In this document: positions 1 to 7,687 of the stretch, one piece after another
Layout of the letters: every line of letters starts with the position of its first letter
Numbering within the stretch: position 1 is the first letter of the stretch
Source: PVC group bacterium
GTDB lineage: Bacteria > Verrucomicrobiota > Kiritimatiellia > UBA8416 > PXDI01
Length of the DNA: 11,726 nt
NCBI GenBank assembly: GCA_003565095.1
Contig: PXDI01000025.1
Location: 1-11,726 of the forward strand
Direction of reading: 5' to 3'
Translations under genes and position numbers: made by a program
The notes under the pieces: generated by a model
Seen by the model: the letters and a program-made list of their open reading frames with translations, nothing else
Told to the model about the DNA's origin: nothing
Databases searched by the model: none

Positions 1-368
1 GTCTGCGGCATGGGGCGAACTGTTCACCATGCGGGACATCAGGAAGAGTCCTGTCTCCATCCATTGAATCTGCTTCATTCGTAAGAGAGCCATTGATTAC
101 GCCTGGTCGTGGTGTGCCTTTTTAACCCGCATATCTCACAAAATTTCGGCGCGAGGTCGTGCAGGGTGCTACCAGTACAGTGCCAAACGGTGAAACGTCC
201 GTAAATCTGCAATCGTATCGGATAGTGCACTATGTAAAAACATTCCACACGATGCTTTTCGAACTATCTGTCTGTCCCCGGGCGCCTGTCCCCGGGCGCC
301 CCTGTCCCCATAATCCCGGTCCCAATAATCCCGGAAAGCGGCTTGCATTTATTATATAAAGCGTTATC
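1..368. other. Intergenic region without a supportable gene
   Basis: No reading frame here looks like a protein. The short frames present are low in complexity or proline-rich readings of repeats. A frame open from the left edge (bases 2-67, ending in TGA) could be the last 21 residues of a gene starting outside the window, but nothing identifies it. The right half holds the tandem repeats at 272-334. The last 25 bases before the next gene turn AT-rich, with a -10-like TATTAT at 350-355 but no matching -35. Confidence 0.5.
272..334. repeat. Two adjacent short tandem repeats
   Basis: The 14-bp unit CTGTCCCCGGGCGC occurs at 272-285 and again, identical, at 286-299. A third partial copy (CTGTCCCC) lies at 302-309. 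It runs straight into a second repeat in which TAATCCCGG occurs at 311-319 and 326-334, a period of 15 bp. The first unit contains the palindromes CCCGGG and GGCGCC, so the block can also fold. GGGGACAG-type words are often seen in intergenic repeat families of environmental bacteria. Assigning this block to any such family is inference. Confidence 0.75.
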
Positions 369-374
369 TTGAAA

Positions 375-2594
375 ATGATAATGAGAATGATGATTTTGAT
401 ATTAGCGTTATATTTAATCATGCCCAGTCAACCAAATATGCTGCGTGGTGCTGATGACGAGAAAGCGTGGCCGCGGGCGGTAGAGGGGTTTGTTTCTCCT
501 GAGCCGGGAGAGCACCCGCGGTTGTTTTTCCGCAGAAGCGAAATTCCTGAGTTACGCCGGCGTCTGGAGACTGCCGAGGGACAGGCGATTTTGGGTCGAT
601 TGAAGAAAGTTCTTGGCGGTGGTGAGGCGCTGCCGCGTTATTATCAGGCGGCAACCGAAGCGTATGAAGATGCGGCGGCGGCCGGCAGCCGTGACGTGGT
701 ATCCAGGATAGATGATCTGCTCCCCGGCGGACAATCTTTATCCGGCACTGATTTGCTGGACTTGCTGTCTGACGAAGAATCTCCTGAAGCATCTGTTCCG
801 CGTCCGCCCTGGGCCCGGGAAGAGGGGGTATACCTGTTTGATGATCTGCCAACGGGAGCATACACGGTTTCTCACGCTGCCGGGTTTGCCTTTTTGTGGG
901 TATTGACCGAAGAGCGGCGTTATGCTGATTTGGCGCGCGAGAGTGTGGAGTTGGCGCTACGCGGTCAGCGCGACCGCGACAACCGTTATTCGCTGGTGAA
1001 TCCCGGCGGCATGCTGCGCGCGGGGCCGTCTCTGGCATGTTATGCTATGGCATATGATTTGTGCTACGACGCGTGGCCGGAAGAATTCCGCCGTGAGTTA
1101 GCCCTTTACATTCAGAACTACGACGGCGGCGATACCGGGCGGGACGGAGGATCGCGCCAGACATTGGAGTTGTTGTGTCATAGTCCGCGGATGTTTCCGA
1201 CCAGCAATCACTGGGGAATGCAGGTTGGGGGTGCGACGCTGGCGCTGCTTGCGATTAAGGGGGATCCCGGCACCGATGCGGCGCTGATCAGCCGGCATCT
1301 TGAAGCGGTAACCCGCAATACACATGCGCTTTTTGATAGTGGTTTCGGGTCGCGCGGAACACATTCCGAAGGTCACCACCCAACGCGTATGACGGCGGCC
1401 TGGATCGGTCCGGCCATGACCGCGCGGCGTAATGTGCTGGGAGAGGACTGGGTAACGGGCAATCCCAATATGGAATATCTGTGTACCCGCTGGATTTATG
1501 AGATAGTGCGTTATGGGGACAACTTACATGTGGCTATGTTCGGACGCTATGCTGATCCCGGTTTCAGCCGCCGCGGCTTGAACGGCGGAGATTTTGCGCA
1601 GGGGTTCGGTTATTCCCCGCGCGAGCACCTGCCGGCCTTAAAATGGTTTCATGAAAACGTAATAGATCCACGGCCGCTGGATGAGCGCGATTTTGATGCC
1701 GTGGAGTATCCGCATCATGCGGTGCAGGCTTTTGTGAACTGGCCGCTGGATGTTGCCGCCATGAATCCGGCCGATGTGCTGTGGCAGCGGGTTTATCTGG
1801 ATTACCGCAAGGGGCATGTGGTTTTCAGAAACGGTTGGCATGCGGACAGTTCTCAGGATATTGCGGTTTCTTGCAGCATCGGCACACGGCGCGGTTACGG
1901 CGGGGTTTGCGGGGGCGGTCCGGTAATGCTGCTGGCGCACGGACGCAGGCTGGAACTTCCTTGCAATCTGCATCATGCCGGTTCGGTTTCGTATTTGCGG
2001 GCGGCGGCGGATGGCTCCGGTGTGCTGAGTCTTGTGGTTAAGAACACTTATCTGGCGGTTGATTTCAGCGGGGCATCCGGTGCGGATGTTCTGGTGGTAA
2101 TGACGGGGGATGGGGCTGGAGAAGCATCGCATATGGCAGTGGGGCCGACCGCGGTAAAGACCGTGGAAAGCGGTTGGCAAATGTTTGCAGTGAGCGTTCC
2201 CGCACTGCCGGACAGTGCGTTCAGGGTTGAAGGGGATGTGCTGCACATCGGTGCCCAAACGGTTATCTGGCGCGAAGGCCGCCTGCATCTTGGTAAAATG
2301 GCGGAGAGTGAGGTTTTATATGAGAATGAGGGGCATTTTATAAGCTATAAGGAACCTTCGCCTGATCCTGAAAAGGAAGCCGAGCGCCGTCGGCGCGAGC
2401 TTGAGCAGCAGCTTCAGGAGCAATTAAGTGAAGCGCGCCGGTTGATTGCGGCCGGTCAGCGTGAGCTGGCGCGGAAGGTGCTCGAAGGCATAATACGGCA
2501 GGGCGGGCGTACTGAGCAGGTGGCTGAAGCGCGCCGGATGAATGACCAGTTGCTGCTGGACATGGCCACGGACGCGATTGATTTCGGTTTTTAA
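375..2594 (+). CDS. Exported heparinase II/III-like (alpha/alpha-toroid) protein
   Basis: This looks like a secreted member of the heparinase II/III and alginate-lyase-like superfamily, whose members cleave uronic-acid polysaccharides by beta-elimination. The N-terminus is a short basic and hydrophobic signal sequence (about residues 1-26). HPRLFFRRSEI at about 47-57 is the usual opening of these toroid proteins. SNHWGMQ (about 277-283) and a glycine- and histidine-rich THSEGHH (about 329-335) lie where the family's catalytic toroid helices are. VVFRNGW (about 482-488) opens the C-terminal beta-sandwich. In that domain the family's usual His-rich metal or catalytic stretch is replaced by YGGVCGGGP (about 508-516), so lyase activity is uncertain. 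Residues 663-725 form a charged coiled coil followed by TPR-like helices, an unusual addition. The ATG at 375 is chosen over a TTG at 369; ATGs at 381, 387 and 390 are equally possible, and none has a Shine-Dalgarno. The protein is 739 aa. A structural or binding role is the main alternative. Confidence 0.7.
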   Translation: MIMRMMILILALYLIMPSQPNMLRGADDEKAWPRAVEGFVSPEPGEHPRLFFRRSEIPELRRRLETAEGQAILGRLKKVLGGGEALPRYYQAATEAYEDAAAAGSRDVVSRIDDLLPGGQSLSGTDLLDLLSDEESPEASVPRPPWAREEGVYLFDDLPTGAYTVSHAAGFAFLWVLTEERRYADLARESVELALRGQRDRDNRYSLVNPGGMLRAGPSLACYAMAYDLCYDAWPEEFRRELALYIQNYDGGDTGRDGGSRQTLELLCHSPRMFPTSNHWGMQVGGATLALLAIKGDPGTDAALISRHLEAVTRNTHALFDSGFGSRGTHSEGHHPTRMTAAWIGPAMTARRNVLGEDWVTGNPNMEYLCTRWIYEIVRYGDNLHVAMFGRYADPGFSRRGLNGGDFAQGFGYSPREHLPALKWFHENVIDPRPLDERDFDAVEYPHHAVQAFVNWPLDVAAMNPADVLWQRVYLDYRKGHVVFRNGWHADSSQDIAVSCSIGTRRGYGGVCGGGPVMLLAHGRRLELPCNLHHAGSVSYLRAAADGSGVLSLVVKNTYLAVDFSGASGADVLVVMTGDGAGEASHMAVGPTAVKTVESGWQMFAVSVPALPDSAFRVEGDVLHIGAQTVIWREGRLHLGKMAESEVLYENEGHFISYKEPSPDPEKEAERRRRELEQQLQEQLSEARRLIAAGQRELARKVLEGIIRQGGRTEQVAEARRMNDQLLLDMATDAIDFGF

Positions 2595-2623
2595 TTCGCC
2601 GGGGCTTGACGCGGCGGAATTAA
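2591..2623 (+). other. Imperfect hairpin spanning a stop codon and the next start region
   Basis: TTAATTC (2591-2597) plus GCCG (2598-2601) pair with CGGC (2612-2615) plus GAATTAA (2617-2623), with one bulged G and a 10-nt loop. The left arm contains the stop codon of the toroid gene. The right arm ends next to the ATG at 2624 and covers the weak GGCGGA that would serve as its ribosome site. There is no T-tract, so it is not a standard terminator. It might attenuate readthrough or mask the deaminase start, or be chance. Confidence 0.35.
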
Positions 2624-3112
2624 ATGGGGCATTATCTTCACATGACTAATTTGCCACAGGAGAATACCCGTCCGGACTGGGACACATATTTCATGGACAT
2701 TGCGCATGTTGTAGCGCGGCGCGGCAACTGTTCGCGCCGCAAGGTTGCTGCGGTGATAGTAAAAGACCGCCGGATTATTTCTACCGGCTATAACGGTACT
2801 CCGCGCGGGGTGAGAAACTGTTTTGAGGGCGGTTGTGCGCGGTGCGCCAGCGATGTGCCGTCGGGCGGCGATCTTGGTGAATGCATCTGTTCACATGCCG
2901 AGGAAAATGCGATCACCCAGGCGGCCTATCACGGCATTGCCGTACGCGATGCCTCCATTTATGTTACACTGAATCCCTGTCTGATGTGTTCGAAAATGAT
3001 AATTAATGCCGGGATTCGTGAAGTGATTTACGAGGAAGAATACCGCTTTAGCGCTCAAACGAAGGCGCTGTTGACCGAGGCGGGGGTTGCGCTGCGTCAA
3101 TATCAGCGCTAA
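2624..3112 (+). CDS. dCMP deaminase (ComEB/dCMP-deaminase family)
   Basis: This enzyme converts dCMP to dUMP in the cytoplasm, supplying thymidylate synthase with substrate. The zinc-dependent cytidine-deaminase signature is complete: SHAEENAI at 90-97 supplies His91 and the proton-shuttle Glu93, and PCLMCSKMI at 118-126 supplies Cys119 and Cys122. RRGNCSRRKVAAVIV (32-46), STGYNGTPRGVRNC (53-66) and GGCARC (69-74) match the dCMP-specific branch rather than tRNA adenosine or guanine deaminases. Its 162 aa is normal for the family. The start is uncertain. ATG 2624 gives the listed frame; ATG 2642 would remove six residues (MGHYLH) before the conserved RPDWDTYF and is also plausible. The gene lies 29 nt after the toroid gene, so they may be co-transcribed, though they share no obvious pathway. 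Confidence 0.92.
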   Translation: MGHYLHMTNLPQENTRPDWDTYFMDIAHVVARRGNCSRRKVAAVIVKDRRIISTGYNGTPRGVRNCFEGGCARCASDVPSGGDLGECICSHAEENAITQAAYHGIAVRDASIYVTLNPCLMCSKMIINAGIREVIYEEEYRFSAQTKALLTEAGVALRQYQR

Positions 3113-3169
3113 CCGGATTTTAGCATCAGCGTAATGGTATTTTTGCCATGATTGACTATTATTCCGTCA

Positions 3170-5953
3170 ATGAATGCGAAGCAGAAAACTGATAATTATG
3201 AGTTTCCGGCCAGTCGATGGTGGTGGGGCGTAGTACGTCGCCTGTCGGAACATTTTGTTTTGGCGCATCTCATTATCTGTTCAGTCGTATTTCTCTCCGT
3301 ACCGTTATACGCTACCGAAACCTTGGTGCTGTACGAGTTTACCGGCAATACAAACAGCCCAACGGCCAAACACGACAGCATTGTTGCCAGTCATTTTGGT
3401 ATATCTCCATCAGTCGTGATCACTTATGGATCAACAGGCACATGGCCGGGGTCGGGAACGCCGTATGTGGAGCGCACTGGAACGGGAAGCTGGAACGATA
3501 CAGAGCAAACCGGAGCGCGTCACTGGCTGTTTTCTCTGGAGGGTTCCGGTGGGGGTGCATTCTCTGTTTCCAGAGTAAGCTTTAACTTTACACGCACGAC
3601 AGCCGGACCAGATGAGTTTGCGCTTGAAATCAATGGAACGACCGTTGCGACCTGGTCCAAGACTGATACAACTATCGATACGTTTTCGGAAGATATTTCC
3701 AATTCTGAATTCGAGAATGTTGAATCGGCTACAATTCGCATATACGGATGGGTCAGTGACGCAACTGGTAACGGAGCCTTCCGAATCGACGACGTCAAGG
3801 TCGAAGGAAGCTTGAAGCCGTCCAATCCCTCGGATTTCACGGCCACGGTGCATGATCACCAGCGGATTGATTTGTCATGGGCGTTGAATGCCGATGATGA
3901 CGACGTAATGGTAGCTTGGAACAGCAGCGATGATTTCGGTGTACCGGAGGATGGCGAGACCTACAGCGTGGATGATGAATTGTCCGGCGGCGGTACTATT
4001 CTTTACAGCGGCAACGCTATCGGTTTTGAGCATACGGGGCTTGACGCTAATGTGGTTTATCATTACCGCGCGTGGTCGTTAACAGCCGAAGGTGATTATT
4101 CCGGGGGAACGGGTGCTGCGACGACTACAGATAACCTGCCCGCACCGGTGGCGGCTGATGCAACCGCGATCGCCGTAAACCAGTTCACCGCCAATTGGGC
4201 AGCGGTTGGTGGTGCAACCGGGTATGAACTGGATGTGTCTTTGCACGAAACTTTCTCGGTTCCCGGAGCTGCTCTGTTGTCAGAAGGTTTTGAGGGTGAT
4301 TATCCTCCGGCGGGCTGGACACACAATAGCACGGATCAGTCATCTACTTATGCGCACGAGGGAACATATAGCGCCCGGCTTACGGCTGCCGATGATTATT
4401 TGATTACGCCTTTGATAGATGAGCCCCACAGCCTGAGGTTCTGGAGTTATACCACAAAAGCCGATCCGGGTGTGATTGTCGAATATGCTTCCGATATCGC
4501 CGGACCATGGACGGAGTTCGCGGAAAGTCCGTTTTCCGGTGATACCGAGCAGTGGAACGAACGGGTCATTGACCTGACTGACCTTACGGACATATATGTG
4601 AAGTTTAGAAAAAGCGGAAGCGGAAATTTGTATATTGATGCCTTGAAGGTGGCGGGAGCTGATGATCCGTCGCTGCTGTCAGAATATGCGGCGCGGGAGA
4701 TTGCCGGTGGTGAGACCACATCGGCTGCGGTCACCGGACTGGTAAGTGCCACTACTTATTACTACCGTTTGCGGGCAACAAATGCCACGAGCACCAGCGG
4801 GAACTCCGGTTTGGTGGAGGTTCAAACATTGCCGATGCCGGCGCCTGAGGCGCAGGCGGCGGAAAATATCACCTCGGGCACATTTGATGCCGGTTGGAGT
4901 GTGGTTGCGGCGGCCACGGGCTATCGTCTGGACGTTGCGCGTAACAATGAGTTCACGGATTTTGTGCCCGGTTATGAAAACTGCGATGTCGGCAATGTGA
5001 CAACCCATACAGTGACCGGTCTGTATGCCAGTGTAACTTATTATTACAGGGTGCGGGCATACGATGGCGGTTCGGCAAGCGTCAGTTCAGGGACACAGTC
5101 CGTGACGACAACGCTTAAGCCTGAACCCGCCAACCATGCAACCGGGTTAAATGCTTCAACTGTAACCCATCGAACGATCGTGCTTAACTGGGCGGATGCG
5201 GTTGAGGGGATTCTTCCTGACGGGTATCTGGTGCGCGGGTCAGTTAATGGATTTGACGGCATCCCTGTGCCGGTTGACGGAGTGAATGTTGCCAACAGCA
5301 CAACTTGGTCCGGCGGGCAGTATGCCAACAAGATCAATCAGGGCATAGGGGCGGACATTCTTACGCAGTTGCAGCCGGAGCAGACTTACTGTTTCAAGCT
5401 GTTTCCCTATGCCAATCAGTTCAGCACCATTGATTACAAGACAGACGGGGATGTTCCGCAAATAATGATTACCACTACGGCTGCCCCGTTTGAAGACATG
5501 GAGGATGCGTCAAAGACCGCTTATGCAGCAGGGGATGTTGAGCTTAAATCCGGTTGGTGGCATTTTGATGATGCACTGCTGGGAATTACGGCAAGCGACA
5601 AGCGGCTGGATCAGCGTTCGGCGCGCATTCGTAATCTCGGGTCGATCAGCATGTTGTTTGATGTTGAGAATATCGGTCGTATTTCTGTTGAGCATGCCGA
5701 CTATGGTGCGGATGCCGGCGGCAGGTTTGTTATTGAGTGTTCTGAAGATGGGGGCGTGAGTTGGTTTCAGCTTGGTTCTGAAATCGAGTGCGGAACAATT
5801 CTGCAAACGGTATCTGTGCGTTTGCTGCAGCCCTTGAACGGTCGTTTACGTATTCGGAAGACCGCTGCGGTCGGCGAGGAAAGCCGTATTAATATAGACA
5901 ACATAAGGTTGGATCCGCCGGGTGAGCGCGGGACGGTGTTTTTTCTACGTTGA
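3170..5953 (+). CDS. Exported multi-domain fibronectin type III protein
   Basis: A long basic N-region with WWW is followed by a hydrophobic segment (about residues 30-48, ending PLYA), giving a probable Sec signal peptide with cleavage near residue 48. The mature part is all beta. It has a jelly-roll-like domain (about 50-213, ending RIDDVKVEG), FN3-1 (about 216-321), a second FN3 in two pieces (about 324-364 and 505-554), FN3-3 (about 556-649), a divergent FN3-like domain (about 650-772) and a C-terminal beta-sandwich (about 773-916, ending NIDNIRLDP). The split FN3 holds a domain starting LLSEGFEGDYPPAGW and ending YIDALKV, like choice-of-anchor/MAM-type ligand-binding domains. I see no catalytic domain, C-terminal sorting signal or membrane anchor. 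An extracellular adhesive or carbohydrate-binding role is inferred. The ATG at 3170 is preferred; an in-frame TTG at 3152 adds six residues. Neither has a clear ribosome site. Confidence 0.85.
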   Translation: MNAKQKTDNYEFPASRWWWGVVRRLSEHFVLAHLIICSVVFLSVPLYATETLVLYEFTGNTNSPTAKHDSIVASHFGISPSVVITYGSTGTWPGSGTPYVERTGTGSWNDTEQTGARHWLFSLEGSGGGAFSVSRVSFNFTRTTAGPDEFALEINGTTVATWSKTDTTIDTFSEDISNSEFENVESATIRIYGWVSDATGNGAFRIDDVKVEGSLKPSNPSDFTATVHDHQRIDLSWALNADDDDVMVAWNSSDDFGVPEDGETYSVDDELSGGGTILYSGNAIGFEHTGLDANVVYHYRAWSLTAEGDYSGGTGAATTTDNLPAPVAADATAIAVNQFTANWAAVGGATGYELDVSLHETFSVPGAALLSEGFEGDYPPAGWTHNSTDQSSTYAHEGTYSARLTAADDYLITPLIDEPHSLRFWSYTTKADPGVIVEYASDIAGPWTEFAESPFSGDTEQWNERVIDLTDLTDIYVKFRKSGSGNLYIDALKVAGADDPSLLSEYAAREIAGGETTSAAVTGLVSATTYYYRLRATNATSTSGNSGLVEVQTLPMPAPEAQAAENITSGTFDAGWSVVAAATGYRLDVARNNEFTDFVPGYENCDVGNVTTHTVTGLYASVTYYYRVRAYDGGSASVSSGTQSVTTTLKPEPANHATGLNASTVTHRTIVLNWADAVEGILPDGYLVRGSVNGFDGIPVPVDGVNVANSTTWSGGQYANKINQGIGADILTQLQPEQTYCFKLFPYANQFSTIDYKTDGDVPQIMITTTAAPFEDMEDASKTAYAAGDVELKSGWWHFDDALLGITASDKRLDQRSARIRNLGSISMLFDVENIGRISVEHADYGADAGGRFVIECSEDGGVSWFQLGSEIECGTILQTVSVRLLQPLNGRLRIRKTAAVGEESRINIDNIRLDPPGERGTVFFLR
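4274..4684 (+). repeat. 12-nt near-direct repeats bounding an inserted domain
   Basis: CTGTTGTCAGAA at 4274-4285 and CTGCTGTCAGAA at 4673-4684 differ at one base and both encode LLSE. They are exactly 399 nt (133 codons) apart. Between them lies the beta-sandwich that interrupts the second FN3 domain of the exported protein. Removing one repeat-to-repeat interval rejoins a continuous FN3 sequence that aligns with the following intact FN3 domain. Confidence 0.6.
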
Positions 5954-5982
5954 GCATGGCGGTTTGGTTTTTGAAAAGACGC

Positions 5983-7413
5983 TTAATTTTTGATGCAGCA
6001 CCTGACGCATGTTCCCAGGCCGGGTTTGCTCCATACCAAAAGTTCTGCGCCGATTGATTCGGCGCGGTGCTGCATAATGCTGGTGCCCATGCCACCGGTC
6101 CCGTCACGGAAAATAAAACCTGAGCCATTATCGGTGATCAGCAGGCAGGCTGCTCCGTGGAGCCGTCTCGCGCTGAAGCGCAATTTTGTCGGTTTTCCGT
6201 GTCTGACGGCATTATTCACGGCTTCCTGCACAATCAGGTAGAGTTGAGCTGCGTGTGATTGTTCGATTTCCGGAAAACTGTCATCGCCGACAAACCGGCA
6301 CTGTACGTTGAACATTTGTGCAACTCTTTTGGCATAACTGATCAGTGCGCCGTCAAGTCCGCCTTCACGCAGGTCAACCACCATCAAGCCGTGGGCGAGT
6401 GCGCGTGCCTGCTCCATAATTTCGCGCAACATTTCAGAAATCTGTCCTGTGCGGGCTGCAAGTTGCGGGTGGGCGGACGCAAGGTCGTGTTCAAGAGCGT
6501 CCAGCATGAATCTTGCGGCGACAAGATTCTGTCCTAATGTATCATGCAGGTCGCGTCCGATGCGCTGTTGTTCACGGGTGCTGACATTAATGATGGCGTT
6601 CTGGGCCGTTTGTTTCTTTTCAATTTCCCGCCGCAGGGCGATATTGGCATCGGCAAGGGCCAATGTTCGTTTACGGATCAGTTCTTCCAGGTGGTCACGG
6701 TACTCCACAAGTTCCTGTTCAATGCGTTGCCGTTCTAAGATTTCGCTATCAAGCGCCTCGGTACGTTCCTTGATGCATTTGGCCATCAGGCGTGCTTCGG
6801 TCAAGAGCAATTTGATTTCGGCATGGTAGGAGTCGGGCAGGCTGACTTCATAGCGGCCGCGTGCGATGTTGCGCAGGCTGCGTGCAATCTGGTAAAGCGG
6901 TGTGCGCAGGAAGCGGCCGGTCAGCAACCATGTCAGCAGGAACTGCGCAAAGATGCCGCAGACTGTAATCGCCAGAATTACCGGCCACAAGCTTGTGCGC
7001 AGTGCCTGAATCTGGCGGCTGGAAGCCGCGACTGTGACGCGTCCGATCAGTTCATTCTGGTGGTGGACTAATTCAGTCGCTCTGGTAATCTGGTGGTGTT
7101 GCTGATGGTCATTGATCCACTCGGCGACAACGTCCCCAAACTGTGTATCAACCCTGACCCCGAGTATTTCGGGGTGAATCTGCTGTTTATTTATAATTGA
7201 GGAGACCGCTTCGCTATTCAGCATCCACAGCGGCTCACGGATTTCATGCCCGATGGCGGCGGCAATGACTTTGGCTTCCTGCTGGAGTGAGGCGTCAAGG
7301 GGAGCAAGCAATACACGGTAACTGATGAAGCCAATGCCGGCACAGATTACAGCCAGGGCGGCGGAATGCCACAACAGCAGTTCTGTTGATAAGCGCCAAC
7401 GGCCATGACTCAT
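5983..7413 (-). CDS. Membrane sensor histidine kinase, NarX/UhpB/DegS type (HisKA_3)
   Basis: This two-component sensor would autophosphorylate on histidine and pass phosphate to a LuxR-type response regulator. It has TM1 at about residues 11-36, a periplasmic sensor of about 105 residues, TM2 at about 141-166, a HAMP-like linker (about 167-220), a coiled coil (about 220-275), the HisKA_3 dimerisation domain with EQQRIGRDLHDTLGQ (phospho-acceptor His290), and a HATPase_c domain. The ATPase has N-box QEAVNNAVRHG (396-406), G1 DNGSGF (428-433) and G2 GGMG (440-443). The ATG at 7413 is chosen because GGAGG lies 8 nt upstream (7422-7426). A longer frame from 7503 would add 30 unsupported residues overlapping promoter-like sequence. 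The protein is 476 aa. It converges on the FN3 gene with a 29-bp gap. No response regulator gene is in the window. Confidence 0.93.
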   Translation of the reverse strand: MSHGRWRLSTELLLWHSAALAVICAGIGFISYRVLLAPLDASLQQEAKVIAAAIGHEIREPLWMLNSEAVSSIINKQQIHPEILGVRVDTQFGDVVAEWINDHQQHHQITRATELVHHQNELIGRVTVAASSRQIQALRTSLWPVILAITVCGIFAQFLLTWLLTGRFLRTPLYQIARSLRNIARGRYEVSLPDSYHAEIKLLLTEARLMAKCIKERTEALDSEILERQRIEQELVEYRDHLEELIRKRTLALADANIALRREIEKKQTAQNAIINVSTREQQRIGRDLHDTLGQNLVAARFMLDALEHDLASAHPQLAARTGQISEMLREIMEQARALAHGLMVVDLREGGLDGALISYAKRVAQMFNVQCRFVGDDSFPEIEQSHAAQLYLIVQEAVNNAVRHGKPTKLRFSARRLHGAACLLITDNGSGFIFRDGTGGMGTSIMQHRAESIGAELLVWSKPGLGTCVRCCIKN

Positions 7414-7455
7414 GCTTTTATCCTCCGCCTGACTAATTCGGTTACAGAATGTGTC

Positions 7456-7485
7456 ATAAACCGGCATATGGCAAGATAATGTCAA
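7456..7485 (-). promoter_or_regulatory. Candidate promoter of the histidine kinase gene
   Basis: On the minus strand a perfect TTGACA (-35) sits at 7485-7480. The best -10 is weak: GTTTAT at 7461-7456, with an 18-nt spacer and 3 of 6 matches to TATAAT. It lies about 40 nt upstream of the chosen kinase start and inside the rejected N-terminal extension, which supports the shorter gene. Confidence 0.3.
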
Positions 7486-7560
7486 CATTAAGGCTTGATT
7501 CATAAAAGCATGAATGGCAGTCTGACCGCTGTTTTTAGGTTCTTCCTGTTTTTTGTGGGT

Positions 7561-7619
7561 AATCTTCTGTAACTGTAAGCCGCCCCCTGCCGCTTTATGC
7601 GGCAGGAGCGGAAGATTGG
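7561..7619 (-). repeat. Hairpin repeat element 1 (REP-like family)
   Basis: Read on the minus strand it runs CCAATCTT-C-CGCTCC, stem core TGCCGC, loop ATAAA, stem core GCGGCA, GGGGGCG, then about 13 nt and GAAGATT. The inner stem is 8 bp perfect (plus-strand 7586-7593 with 7599-7606). CCGC/GCGG (7580-7583/7608-7611) extends it across a small internal loop. AATCTTC/GAAGATT (7561-7567/7611-7617) are inverted ends. It shares its flank and loop pattern with the three other elements listed. It lies between divergent genes, so it is not a terminator of either. Confidence 0.7.
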
Positions 7620-7641
7620 TGTAAACAGCACGCTTATGCCG

Positions 7642-7687
7642 CCAATCTTATTCACCCGCGACGCAAGGTCGCGGGGGTCTTGAAGAA
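7642..7687 (+). repeat. Hairpin repeat element 2 (REP-like family)
   Basis: CCAATCTT (7642-7649) is followed by ATTCAC, then a perfect 8-bp stem CCCGCGAC/GTCGCGGG (7655-7662/7668-7675) around the loop GCAAG, then GGTCTTGAAGA. The outer TCTT/AAGA repeats the inverted-end design of elements 1 and 3. It is head-to-head with element 1: AAGATTGG (7612-7619) and CCAATCTT (7642-7649) are an exact 8-bp inverted repeat separated by 22 nt. Confidence 0.65.

Noticed and set aside
2..67. Open frame from the left window edge ending in TGA (possible C-terminal tail of an upstream gene)
   Set aside because: Only 21 residues are visible and all three plus frames are open for a while here, so a gene end cannot be supported.
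159..359. 66-aa plus-strand reading frame across the tandem repeats
   Set aside because: Its Pro/Gly-rich second half is simply the translated repeat block. It has no ribosome site and no recognisable domain.
418..1038. 206-aa minus-strand frame opposite the toroid gene
   Set aside because: It is a shadow of a GC-rich coding region: rich in Arg, Pro and His, with no domain, and the plus frame is a clear exported protein.
1638..2288. 216-aa minus-strand frame opposite the toroid gene
   Set aside because: Same reason: antisense composition, no motif, and the sense frame has family landmarks.
3134..3149. Small hairpin ATGGT/GCCAT before the FN3 gene
   Set aside because: Only 5 bp with a G-T pair and no T-tract; expected by chance.
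7414..7503. 30-residue N-terminal extension of the histidine kinase
   Set aside because: A strong ribosome site precedes the ATG at 7413, and the extension overlaps a TTGACA promoter-like box and has no ribosome site of its own.
7561..7675. The two hairpins as intrinsic terminators
   Set aside because: They lie upstream of both divergent genes and lack downstream T-tracts on either strand.
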